The position numbers and the translations under genes are program-made. The notes beneath the pieces were generated by a model. That model saw nothing but the letters and a program-made list of their open reading frames with translations, was not told the DNA's origin and searched no databases. A stretch of DNA of 8,359 bases, from NCBI GenBank assembly GCA_017883215.1, contig JADGOA010000157.1, positions 1-8,359 on the forward strand, read 5' to 3'. Position 1 is the first letter of the stretch; every line of letters begins with the position of its first letter. This DNA comes from Thermoanaerobaculia bacterium (GTDB taxonomy: Bacteria > Acidobacteriota > Thermoanaerobaculia > Gp7-AA8). Positions 1 through 5,669 of this stretch are shown piece by piece.

Positions 1-41
1 AGGTCGTCCGAATTCCATTTCTCGAGGCCTTTTCTTCAACA

Positions 42-1307
42 GTGGAATCCTCCAATACCCGAACCCTACAGGTAGCTCTCGGCGCCGATCACGGCGGCTT
101 CGAGCTGAAGGAACAACTCAAGAGCTATCTTCGTGAAAAGGGACACGCTGTGCGGGACCTCGGCACCAACAGCAAGGAGCCTGTCGACTATCCGAAGATC
201 GCCCACGCGGTCGCGGAGCTCGTCGCGTCGGGTGCGGTCCGCTTCGGGATCATGGTCGACGGAGCCGGAATCGGTTCGGCCATGACGGCCAACAAGGTGC
301 CGGGCGTTCTCGCTGCCGCCGCATACAGCGAGGATCTGGCCCGCAACAGCCGCGAGCACAACGACGCCAACGTGCTGACGCTCGGCGCGGGTCAGGTCGA
401 CACGGAAACCGCCAAGCGCATCGTCGACGTCTTCCTCACCACCGACTGCACCGTCGACCGACACCGGAAGCGCGTGAACATGATCCGCGACTACGACAAG
501 AAAGGACCTCGCGACGTGAGCCCCACAGACCTCTCTGCCGACGAGATCTCGCGCATCGCCGAACGCGTCAAGCAGCTGCTCCAGCAGGGCGGTTCCGCTC
601 CGGCTGTCGTGGCTGCTGCGCTGCCGCCCGAGAAGCTGGTCAAGCTGATCGACCACACGGTTCTGAAGCCCGATGCCACAGCCGTGGACATCGAGAAACT
701 CTGCAGCGAAGCGAAGGAGTACGGCTTCTATTCGGTCTGCGTAAACCCGACCTGGGTCTCCAAGGCCAGGGCGCTGCTCCGCGGGACCTCCGTCAAAGTT
801 TGCGCCGTGGTCGGTTTCCCGCTCGGTGCGCAGGCGCCCGGCACCAAGACTCTGGAAGCGCGCCGGGCTCTCCGCGAGGGAGCGCAGGAAATCGACATGG
901 TCATCAACATCGGCGCGCTGAAGAGCAAGGACGACATCCTCGTGGCCCGCGACATCCGCGGCGTGGTCGAGACGTGCGACGAAGCGCGCGCCCTCTCGAA
1001 AGTCATCCTGGAGACCGCGCTTCTGACGGACGAAGAAAAGGTCCGCGCCTGCCAGCTGGCCATGAAGGCCGGGGCCGACTTCGTGAAGACCTCCACTGGT
1101 TTCTCGAAGTCAGGGGCCACCGCCGAAGACATCGCCCTGATGGCCAGGACGGTGGCTCCGCGGAAGCTCGGGGTGAAGGCCGCGGGCGGCGTGCGGACGT
1201 ACGCCGACGTGGTGAAGATGGTCAATGCCGGCGCGACGCGCATCGGCTCCTCCAACAGCGTTGCAATCTACAAAGAGGCCGTGCAGATGGCCTCCGGGAA
1301 GGCGTAA
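42..1307 (+). CDS. RpiB-DeoC fusion: ribose-5-phosphate isomerase B-like domain joined to deoxyribose-phosphate aldolase
   Basis: Two enzymes in one 421-residue chain. Residues about 9-152 are an RpiB/LacAB-type sugar-phosphate isomerase: GADHGGF at 14-20, EHNDAN at 105-110 and the phosphate-binding Arg140 and Arg144. The catalytic Cys of E. coli RpiB is Asp73 here, in DGAGIG. Residues about 196-421 are a complete class I DeoC aldolase with Asp285 (EIDMVIN), Schiff-base Lys349 (FVKTSTGF) and Lys379 (VKAAGGVR). It should split 2-deoxyribose 5-phosphate into glyceraldehyde 3-phosphate and acetaldehyde, which the downstream dehydrogenase can use. The linker holds an amphipathic helix (164-180) that resembles the dehydrogenase N-terminus, then an Ala/Pro-rich stretch. 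The GTG at 42 is the only start codon before the RpiB fold, but its ribosome binding site is poor and the frame stays open to the window edge, so the true start could lie upstream. It is the first operon gene seen, with a 4-nt gap to the next. Aldolase function is secure; isomerase activity is uncertain. Confidence 0.93.
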   Translation: MESSNTRTLQVALGADHGGFELKEQLKSYLREKGHAVRDLGTNSKEPVDYPKIAHAVAELVASGAVRFGIMVDGAGIGSAMTANKVPGVLAAAAYSEDLARNSREHNDANVLTLGAGQVDTETAKRIVDVFLTTDCTVDRHRKRVNMIRDYDKKGPRDVSPTDLSADEISRIAERVKQLLQQGGSAPAVVAAALPPEKLVKLIDHTVLKPDATAVDIEKLCSEAKEYGFYSVCVNPTWVSKARALLRGTSVKVCAVVGFPLGAQAPGTKTLEARRALREGAQEIDMVINIGALKSKDDILVARDIRGVVETCDEARALSKVILETALLTDEEKVRACQLAMKAGADFVKTSTGFSKSGATAEDIALMARTVAPRKLGVKAAGGVRTYADVVKMVNAGATRIGSSNSVAIYKEAVQMASGKA

Positions 1308-1311
1308 CGAG

Positions 1312-1935
1312 ATGGCAGAGCTCCGCTGCTACGTTTTCATCGACTCCCTCCAGCCGCAGTTCGCCTCGTTTCTCGGGACCGTGGCGCAGGGATTTCTCCC
1401 CGTTCCGGGGCAGGCTTCCCTGTTCGTCGAAGTCTCGCCCGGGATGGACATCATGCGGGTCACCGACGCCGCGCTGAAGGCGACGGACGTCAAGCCCGGC
1501 ATGATGATCATCGAGCGTCTCTACGGCATGCTCGAGCTTCACTCCGAGTCGCAGGCTGATGTCCGGCAGGCCGGGCGCGCCATCCTCGAGCTGCTCGGAC
1601 TCAAGGAGGAGGAGCGCATCAAGCCGGAGATCACCTCCAGCCAGGTCATTCGCAACATCTCCGACTACCACACGCAGCTGATCAACAGGACCCGCCACGG
1701 AGACATGATCGTGCCGGGGCAGACGCTGTATGTTCTCGAAGTGGCTCCGGCCGGATACGCCGCCATCGCCGCAAACGAAGCGGAGAAGGCGGCTAACATC
1801 AACGTCCTCGAGGTGCGCGCCTTCGGCAGCTTCGGCCGCGTCTACCTGGGGGGCGAAGAGCGGGACATCGACGTCGCCTACCGTGCCGCCGAGCTGGCGG
1901 TGGAGTCGGTCACGGGACGAAAAGGAAAGGCGTGA
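1312..1935 (+). CDS. BMC-T shell protein, tandem permuted BMC domains (double-stacking trimer type)
   Basis: A 207-residue microcompartment shell protein with two BMC domains, about 3-96 and 109-203. Each begins with the strand and helix that end a canonical BMC domain (RCYVFIDSLQPQFASF in the first), followed by the core strand-helix (VEVSPGMDIMRVTDAALKA; VLEVAPAGYAAIAANEAEKA). That is the circularly permuted order known from EutS, PduU and CsoS1D. CsoS1D-like proteins form pseudohexameric trimers that stack face to face around a large gated pore. Glu68-Arg69 and Arg169 lie where the gate residues of that family occur, by my alignment from memory. The ATG at 1312 is chosen over an in-frame start at 1225 because the fold begins there and GGAAGG sits just upstream, inside the end of the aldolase gene. 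It probably handles passage of bulkier substrates or cofactors. It is followed by a repeat-filled spacer. Confidence 0.92.
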   Translation: MAELRCYVFIDSLQPQFASFLGTVAQGFLPVPGQASLFVEVSPGMDIMRVTDAALKATDVKPGMMIIERLYGMLELHSESQADVRQAGRAILELLGLKEEERIKPEITSSQVIRNISDYHTQLINRTRHGDMIVPGQTLYVLEVAPAGYAAIAANEAEKAANINVLEVRAFGSFGRVYLGGEERDIDVAYRAAELAVESVTGRKGKA

Positions 1936-1938
1936 CGA

Positions 1939-2043
1939 AGTCCTGAGTGCTGAGTCCTGAGTCCTGAGTGGGCCAGGTCTCGCCGCTCAGCTCGGACCGC
2001 CGAACTCTTGACACTCAGCACTCAGCACTCAGGACTCAGGACT
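1939..2043. repeat. Inverted array of 7-bp repeats before the BMC-H gene
   Basis: The left arm (1939-1969) is four tandem copies of a heptamer, CCTGAGT or GCTGAGT. The right arm (2013-2043) is the inverse, copies of ACTCAGC or ACTCAGG. The arms pair at 28 of 31 positions around a 43-nt middle. All three mismatches fall at the variable base of the heptamer. The array starts just after the trimer gene stop and ends 14 nt before the strong BMC-H ribosome binding site. The heptamer period makes protein-like readings spurious. It is probably a dispersed intergenic repeat. In RNA it would form a long stem that could act as a processing or stability element. Confidence 0.85.
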
Positions 2044-2057
2044 CGAGAAATGTTCTT

Positions 2058-2063
2058 GGAGGA
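2058..2063 (+). promoter_or_regulatory. Strong ribosome binding site of the BMC-H gene
   Basis: GGAGGA lies six bases before the ATG at 2070. It is the best Shine-Dalgarno match in the operon and fixes the start against an in-frame start at 1968, which would read through the heptamer repeat. A strong site suits the hexamer, normally the most abundant shell component. Confidence 0.8.
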
Positions 2064-2069
2064 ACAGTT

Positions 2070-2375
2070 ATGACGGACGCACTCGGTATGATCGAAACGC
2101 GGTCGTTCCCGGCAGTGGTGGAAGCCGCCGACGCGGCGGTGAAGGCGGCTCGTGTGGAGCTGGTCTCGTACGAAAAGACGGGCGGCGGCTACACGACCAT
2201 CGTCGTGCGCGGCGACGTTGCGGCAGTTCGCGCGGCGTGCGACGCGGCGCAGACGGCAGCAGGACGCGTCGGTGACGTCGTCACCGTTCACATCATCGCG
2301 CGGCCGCACGACCAGGTCGACGCCGTGATGCCGCTCGGCCGTACGCCGGCAGCCACGGGACGCGAGAAGAAGTAA
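2070..2375 (+). CDS. BMC-H hexameric shell protein
   Basis: A 101-residue single-domain BMC protein in the canonical, unpermuted order: ALGMIETRSFPAVVEAADAA at the N-terminus, edge Lys25 of the hexamer interface, pore loop KTGGGY (36-41), RGDVAAVRAACDAA helix, and the VTVHIIARPH strand with Arg78. Six copies form a flat hexagonal tile with a narrow central pore lined by the glycine loop. Such tiles make up most of the shell facets. After the fold there is a polar tail of about 20 residues ending in Lys-Lys. It is the only BMC-H in the window, so it should be the main facet protein. It stands alone between two long hairpin-forming spacers (134 and 114 bp), while the genes downstream are nearly contiguous, so it may be expressed differently from its neighbours. 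Confidence 0.97.
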   Translation: MTDALGMIETRSFPAVVEAADAAVKAARVELVSYEKTGGGYTTIVVRGDVAAVRAACDAAQTAAGRVGDVVTVHIIARPHDQVDAVMPLGRTPAATGREKK

Positions 2376-2396
2376 GGACGCACTGTCCACAGAAGA

Positions 2397-2475
2397 ATCT
2401 GAGATCTGAAATTGATGATTTATGAACCGTCCCAGGGGCGGGTAACTCATAAGTCATCAATCTCAGATCTCAGAT
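2397..2475. repeat. Long imperfect inverted repeat between the BMC-H and BMC-P genes
   Basis: Positions 2397-2425 pair with 2447-2475 at 27 of 29 positions, around a 21-nt GC-rich loop. The two mismatches would be G-U pairs in one of the RNA orientations. The outer part is built from AGATCTGAGAT-like units and is AT-rich compared with the flanking genes. It is unrelated in sequence to the array before the BMC-H gene. The stem ends directly before the AAAGGAG ribosome binding site (2477-2483) of the next gene. No run of T follows, so it is not a typical intrinsic terminator. An mRNA processing or stabilising stem, or a dispersed repeat, is more likely. Confidence 0.85.
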
Positions 2476-2489
2476 CAAAAGGAGCGTCC

Positions 2490-2777
2490 ATGCAACTCGC
2501 GAGAGTCGTGGGAACCGTCGTGGCCACGCGGAAGGAGCCGAACCTTCTCGGGCTCAAGCTGCTCGTCGTCCGTCCGATCGACGAGGAGGGGCGTGACGCC
2601 GGGAACGTCATCGTCTCCGCGGACGCCGTCGGCGCAGGGCCGGACGAGATCGTCCTGATCGCCGCGGGAAGCTCCGCGCGTCAGACGACGGCCACAGACA
2701 AGAAGCCGGTCGACTCCGTGGTCATGGCCATCGTCGACAGCTGGGACGTCGGCGACAAGCAGAAGTACAAAAAGTGA
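2490..2777 (+). CDS. BMC-P pentameric vertex shell protein 1 (EutN/CcmL family)
   Basis: A 95-residue protein of the EutN/CcmL/CsoS4 family, whose pentamers close the vertices of the icosahedral shell. Diagnostic parts are the opening LARVVGTVVATRK, the central strand LKLLVVRPID, the signature SADAVGAGPDEIVLIAAGSSAR (here split as positions 43-64) and the closing strand VVMAIVDSWDV. The ATG at 2490 is preferred over an in-frame ATG at 2412 because AAAGGAG lies six bases upstream and the family begins with this strand. The upstream extension would be translated hairpin. It is the most canonical of the three pentamer proteins here. The aldehyde dehydrogenase gene follows after 8 bp. Confidence 0.95.
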   Translation: MQLARVVGTVVATRKEPNLLGLKLLVVRPIDEEGRDAGNVIVSADAVGAGPDEIVLIAAGSSARQTTATDKKPVDSVVMAIVDSWDVGDKQKYKK

Positions 2778-2785
2778 GCTGACCG

Positions 2786-4255
2786 ATGAGCCGCCTGACC
2801 GACAGAGACATCGACGAGATCGCCCGGCGTATTGCGGCGGACATGGGCCGCGGCGGAACGCCCCCGGCGGCGTTCGCCGGCGTCTCGACGGCTCCGGAGT
2901 CCGCAGCCGCGGAGCCGGCGTACGAGGCGGGGCTCGGAATCTTTTCCACCGTCGACGAGGCCGTCGCGGCGTCATCGGTGGCGCAGCTGCTCTTCGCGGC
3001 GTTGCCGCTCGCGCAGCGCGCACGCATCCTCGAAGCCATGCGGCAGTCGATGCGCGAGAACTGCGAGGCGCTCGCCAAAGCGGCGCACGACGAGACGGGC
3101 CTCGGCCGGTACGAAGACAAGATCGTCAAGAACCGGCTGGTCACCGACAAGACCCCCGGCCTCGAGGATCTCGCCCCTACCGCGACCACCGGGGACCACG
3201 GCCTGACTCTGGTCGAGCCGGCGCCCTTCGGCGTCATCGGAGCGATCACGCCGGTGACGAACCCGACCTCCACCGTCATCTGCAATTCCATCGGCATGCT
3301 CGCAGCCGGCAACAGCGTGGTCTTCAACGTTCATCCTCACGCGAAGGGCTGCTGCATGCAGACCATCGCGCTGCTGAACAAGGCCATCATGGGAGCCGGC
3401 GGCCCGCCCAACGTGATCGCCGGAGTCGCCAATCCGACGATCGAGTCGGCCCAGGAGCTGATGCGCCACCAGGGCGTACGGATTCTCGTCGTCACCGGCG
3501 GAGGCGAGGTGGTGAAGGCCGCCATGAACAGCGGCAAGCGCGCCATCTGTGCCGGTCCGGGCAACCCCCCGGTCGTCGTCGACGAGACAGCCGACATCAA
3601 CAAGGCCGGCCGCGACATCGTCCTCGGCGCGTCCACCGACAACAACATCATCTGCACCGACGAGAAGGAAGTGCTCGCCGTGGCCTCGATCGCCGACGCG
3701 CTCATCGCCTCCATGGCACGGCAGGGAGCGGTGGTCATTCCGAAAGACCGCCTCGGCGAGCTCGAGAAGGTCGTGTTCGAAGAGATGCGCGGTCCCCGTC
3801 AGAAGGGCCGCATCAACAAGACTCTGATCGGCAAGAATGCGTCCGTCATCCTGGCGAAGATGGGCATCACCGTGCCGGATTCGGTGCGCCTCGTGGTGGT
3901 GGAAGTGACCGAGGATCATCCGCTGCTGTGGAGCGAGCAGATGATGCCGGTGATGCCGGTCTGCCGCGTCTCCGACGCCAATCGCGCCATCGACCTCGCC
4001 GTGCAGGTAGAAAGCGGCAACCGCCACACCGCTGTCATGCACTCCAAGAATCTCGACAACCTGAGCCGGATGGCCAAGGCCAGCAACTGTTCGATCTTCG
4101 TCAAGAACGGACGCTCGCAGGCCGGCCTCGGCCTCGACGGCGAGGGCTACTGCTCATTCACGATCGCCAGCCCCACCGGTGAGGGACTCACCGGGCCGCG
4201 CACCTTCTCGCGCTGGCGCCGTTGCGTGCTCGTCGATCATTTCAGGATCACGTAA
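2786..4255 (+). CDS. CoA-acylating aldehyde dehydrogenase of the microcompartment (PduP/EutE-like)
   Basis: A 489-residue enzyme that oxidises an aldehyde, here most likely acetaldehyde from the aldolase, to acyl-CoA with NAD+ and CoA. The catalytic Cys290 is in DNNIICTDEKEV, the counterpart of DNNLPCIAEKEV in PduP and EutE. Other family marks are the nucleotide-binding region around PFGVIGAITPVTNPTST (147-163), the CAGPGNPPVVV stretch (255-265) and the C-terminal ASPTGEGLTGPRTFSRWRRC. Residues 4-20 form an amphipathic helix followed by a Gly/Pro/Ala-rich linker to about residue 45, the classic layout of an encapsulation peptide. The stop codon directly adjoins the ATG of the next gene, which implies coupled translation. 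The ribosome binding site is weak. The enzyme class is secure; the exact substrate is inferred from the aldolase in the operon. Confidence 0.96.
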   Translation: MSRLTDRDIDEIARRIAADMGRGGTPPAAFAGVSTAPESAAAEPAYEAGLGIFSTVDEAVAASSVAQLLFAALPLAQRARILEAMRQSMRENCEALAKAAHDETGLGRYEDKIVKNRLVTDKTPGLEDLAPTATTGDHGLTLVEPAPFGVIGAITPVTNPTSTVICNSIGMLAAGNSVVFNVHPHAKGCCMQTIALLNKAIMGAGGPPNVIAGVANPTIESAQELMRHQGVRILVVTGGGEVVKAAMNSGKRAICAGPGNPPVVVDETADINKAGRDIVLGASTDNNIICTDEKEVLAVASIADALIASMARQGAVVIPKDRLGELEKVVFEEMRGPRQKGRINKTLIGKNASVILAKMGITVPDSVRLVVVEVTEDHPLLWSEQMMPVMPVCRVSDANRAIDLAVQVESGNRHTAVMHSKNLDNLSRMAKASNCSIFVKNGRSQAGLGLDGEGYCSFTIASPTGEGLTGPRTFSRWRRCVLVDHFRIT

Positions 4256-4873
4256 ATGAAGAAGTCCTCGGCACTCGCGGTCCTCGACTTCAGCGACATT
4301 CCGTCAGGCGTGTACGCCGTCGACGCCATCCTCAAGAAGGCGCCGATCGCCTTCGTCCGCGCCGGTACCGTCACCCGCGGCCGGTACCTCGTCCTGTTCG
4401 GCGGATCGACCGCCGCCACATCCGAATCGCTCGGCGAGGCCCTGGCCACTACCGGCACCTCGATCCTCGATCATTCCTTCCTCCCCGACATTCATCCGGC
4501 GCTCTTCAGCGCACTCTTCGGAGCGCGGCACAAAACGACTGGATCGCTGCTGATCATCGAGACGGAGACCGCGTCGTCGATCGTACGTTCGGTCGAGGCA
4601 GCGCTGAAAGGAACGCCCGTCGAGCTCATCGAAGTGCGCCTCTCCGACAGCGGCCTGGACGGCAAGGGAATCGCGCTCATGGCCGGAACGCTCCACGACA
4701 TCGAGGCGGCAGCGGTGCTGGCCGCGGCAGGTACGGGCGTCAACGCCGCCGCACCGAGGGGGTTCTCCTACCGGCTCATCGCCGCGCCGCACGACGTGCT
4801 CGAACGCGACATCGTCGCCGCCACGTGTTTCGACGCCGCCCCTCTCCTCGAACTGGACGGAGAGTTGGGCTGA
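4256..4873 (+). CDS. BMC-T shell protein, tandem canonical BMC domains (single-layer trimer type)
   Basis: A 205-residue protein with two unpermuted BMC domains, about 5-85 (ALAVLDFSDIPSGVYAVDAI) and 96-185 (SLLIIETETASSIVRSVEAALK). Pore-side loops are at 38-44 (TVTRGRY) and 133-138 (GLDGKG). Three copies make a pseudohexamer. The layout and length resemble the single-layer trimer BMC-T1 of the Haliangium ochraceum shell, as far as I recall that sequence. It differs in domain order from the permuted trimer at 1312. The two halves are strongly diverged, which gives asymmetric pores. It starts immediately after the dehydrogenase stop and its own stop overlaps the next start by one base (TGATG), so it is translated as part of a coupled block with the pentamer genes. 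Confidence 0.93.
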   Translation: MKKSSALAVLDFSDIPSGVYAVDAILKKAPIAFVRAGTVTRGRYLVLFGGSTAATSESLGEALATTGTSILDHSFLPDIHPALFSALFGARHKTTGSLLIIETETASSIVRSVEAALKGTPVELIEVRLSDSGLDGKGIALMAGTLHDIEAAAVLAAAGTGVNAAAPRGFSYRLIAAPHDVLERDIVAATCFDAAPLLELDGELG

Positions 4874-5157
4874 TGCTCCTCGGGCGCGTCATCGGAACGG
4901 TCGTCCCGTGCATCGTCACGCCGGGACTGGAGGGCGTTCCCATGCTCATCGTGCAGCCGCTCGACAAGAACCTCCAACCCAAGGGCAAGGCGCTCGTCGC
5001 CGCCGACTCGACGCGCATGGCCGGACCGGGCGAGCTCGTGTCATACGAGGGCGGCCGCGAAGCGGCGATGGCGCTCGAACAGACCTTCGTCCCCGTCGAT
5101 CACGCCATCATCGCCATCGTGGACGGTGTCAATATTACGGCGGAGACGAAGCGATGA
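4873..5157 (+). CDS. BMC-P pentameric vertex shell protein 2 (divergent)
   Basis: A 94-residue EutN/CcmL-family protein: MLLGRVIGTVVPCIVTPGLE at the start, LIVQPLDKN strand, and HAIIAIVDGVNI at the end. The middle departs from the family: where its neighbours have the VGAG-type loop, this one has DSTRMAGPGELVSYEGGREA, and the usual GssAR segment is lost. The ATG at 4873 overlaps the preceding stop by one base, and GGAGAG at 4859-4864 is a good ribosome binding site. Its stop overlaps the following start (ATGA). The pentamer fold is clear; the altered loop may give it a different place in the shell from the other two pentamer proteins. Confidence 0.92.
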   Translation: MLLGRVIGTVVPCIVTPGLEGVPMLIVQPLDKNLQPKGKALVAADSTRMAGPGELVSYEGGREAAMALEQTFVPVDHAIIAIVDGVNITAETKR

Positions 5158-5423
5158 TTCTCGGGCGCGTCATCGGCGAGATCCACGGCACGATCAAGCA
5201 TGAGTTCTACGCGAACCGGCGGCTGCTCGTGATCGAGAAGACCTCTCCTTCCGGTGAGGCCACCGGCGATTACCTCATCGCCGTCGATTCCGTGGGCGCG
5301 GGCGCCGACGAGAAGGTTCTCGTCCTCGACGAAGGCAACGGCGCGCGCCAGGTTCTGGACTCGCCCGACGGTCCGGTCCGATCCGTCGTCGTCGGCATCA
5401 TCGACGACGTGGTGACGTACTGA
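5154..5423 (+). CDS. BMC-P pentameric vertex shell protein 3
   Basis: An 89-residue EutN/CcmL-family protein: MILGRVIGEIHGTIKHE at the start, RLLVIEKTSP strand, AVDSVGAGADEKVLVLDEGNGAR signature (positions about 43-65) and VRSVVVGIIDDV at the end. Its opening MILGRVIG closely matches MLLGRVIG of the preceding gene, which points to local duplication. The start overlaps the previous stop by four bases (ATGA), and GGAG lies eight bases upstream, inside the previous gene. This is the last gene of the microcompartment operon in the window, with a cluster of hairpins shortly after its stop. Confidence 0.95.
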   Translation: MILGRVIGEIHGTIKHEFYANRRLLVIEKTSPSGEATGDYLIAVDSVGAGADEKVLVLDEGNGARQVLDSPDGPVRSVVVGIIDDVVTY

Positions 5424-5461
5424 GCGCGGACCGCAGGGCGCACCTGTCATCGCTGAAACAC

Positions 5462-5620
5462 GGAGTGCGGACGTCCTCGTCCGCATCCGCCGGGCGTCCC
5501 CGCCCGGCGGTATCAGCCACGAGAAGATTGCGAGAACAGTGTGTTCTCGCTGGCCGTATCAGCCACTAGAACGATCGGACGAAGACGTCCGATCGTTGCG
5601 GACGAGGACGTCCGCACTCC
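5462..5620. repeat. Nested hairpin cluster bounded by a perfect 24-bp inverted repeat
   Basis: The outer arms 5462-5485 and 5597-5620 are perfect reverse complements over 24 bp. Each arm is itself a hairpin (GCGGACG, four-base loop, CGTCCGC). Between them are three further perfect hairpins: 5487-5496 with 5501-5510 (10 bp), 5530-5538 with 5542-5550 (9 bp) and 5570-5581 with 5586-5597 (12 bp). An 18-nt direct repeat (5508-5525 and 5554-5571, 16 of 18 identical, core GTATCAGCCAC) flanks the middle hairpin. The whole could fold as a multi-branched structure on either strand. It begins 38 bp after the last shell gene. REP/BIME-like or MITE-like repeats are the closest known types. I see no flanking target duplication. 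Confidence 0.85.
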
Positions 5621-5633
5621 ATGCAATTCGCAC

Positions 5634-5669
5634 AAAAAAATTGCCCGTTCCCTGGCCGGGGGAACGGGC
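5634..5669 (-). terminator. Intrinsic terminator on the - strand, downstream of metG
   Basis: A perfect 10-bp GC-rich stem (5643-5652 with 5660-5669, 7-nt loop) is followed, reading the - strand, by AA and a run of seven T (5640-5634). This is a textbook Rho-independent terminator for leftward transcription. It sits about 300 bp past the metG stop. No T run follows it in the + direction, so it does not serve the shell operon in that form. Confidence 0.85.

Noticed and set aside
66..656. - strand open frame of 196 codons at the window start
   Set aside because: It is antisense to the RpiB part of the fusion gene and has no domain similarity.
1968..2069. N-terminal extension of the BMC-H protein from an upstream in-frame start
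   Set aside because: It would translate the heptamer repeat. The strong ribosome binding site and the conserved fold both point to the ATG at 2070.
2972..4042. Long - strand open frame of 356 codons
   Set aside because: It is antisense to the aldehyde dehydrogenase, His/Asp/Gly-rich, and typical of a shadow frame in high-GC DNA.
5570..5597. Intrinsic terminator for the shell operon
   Set aside because: The 12-bp stem is strong, but no T run follows on either strand. It may block or stabilise RNA, but a terminator call is not supported.
5462..5620. CRISPR array or integron attC site
   Set aside because: There are no regularly spaced identical repeats with unique spacers, and I see no attC core (GTTRRRY) pair. 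The structure is inverted, not a direct array.
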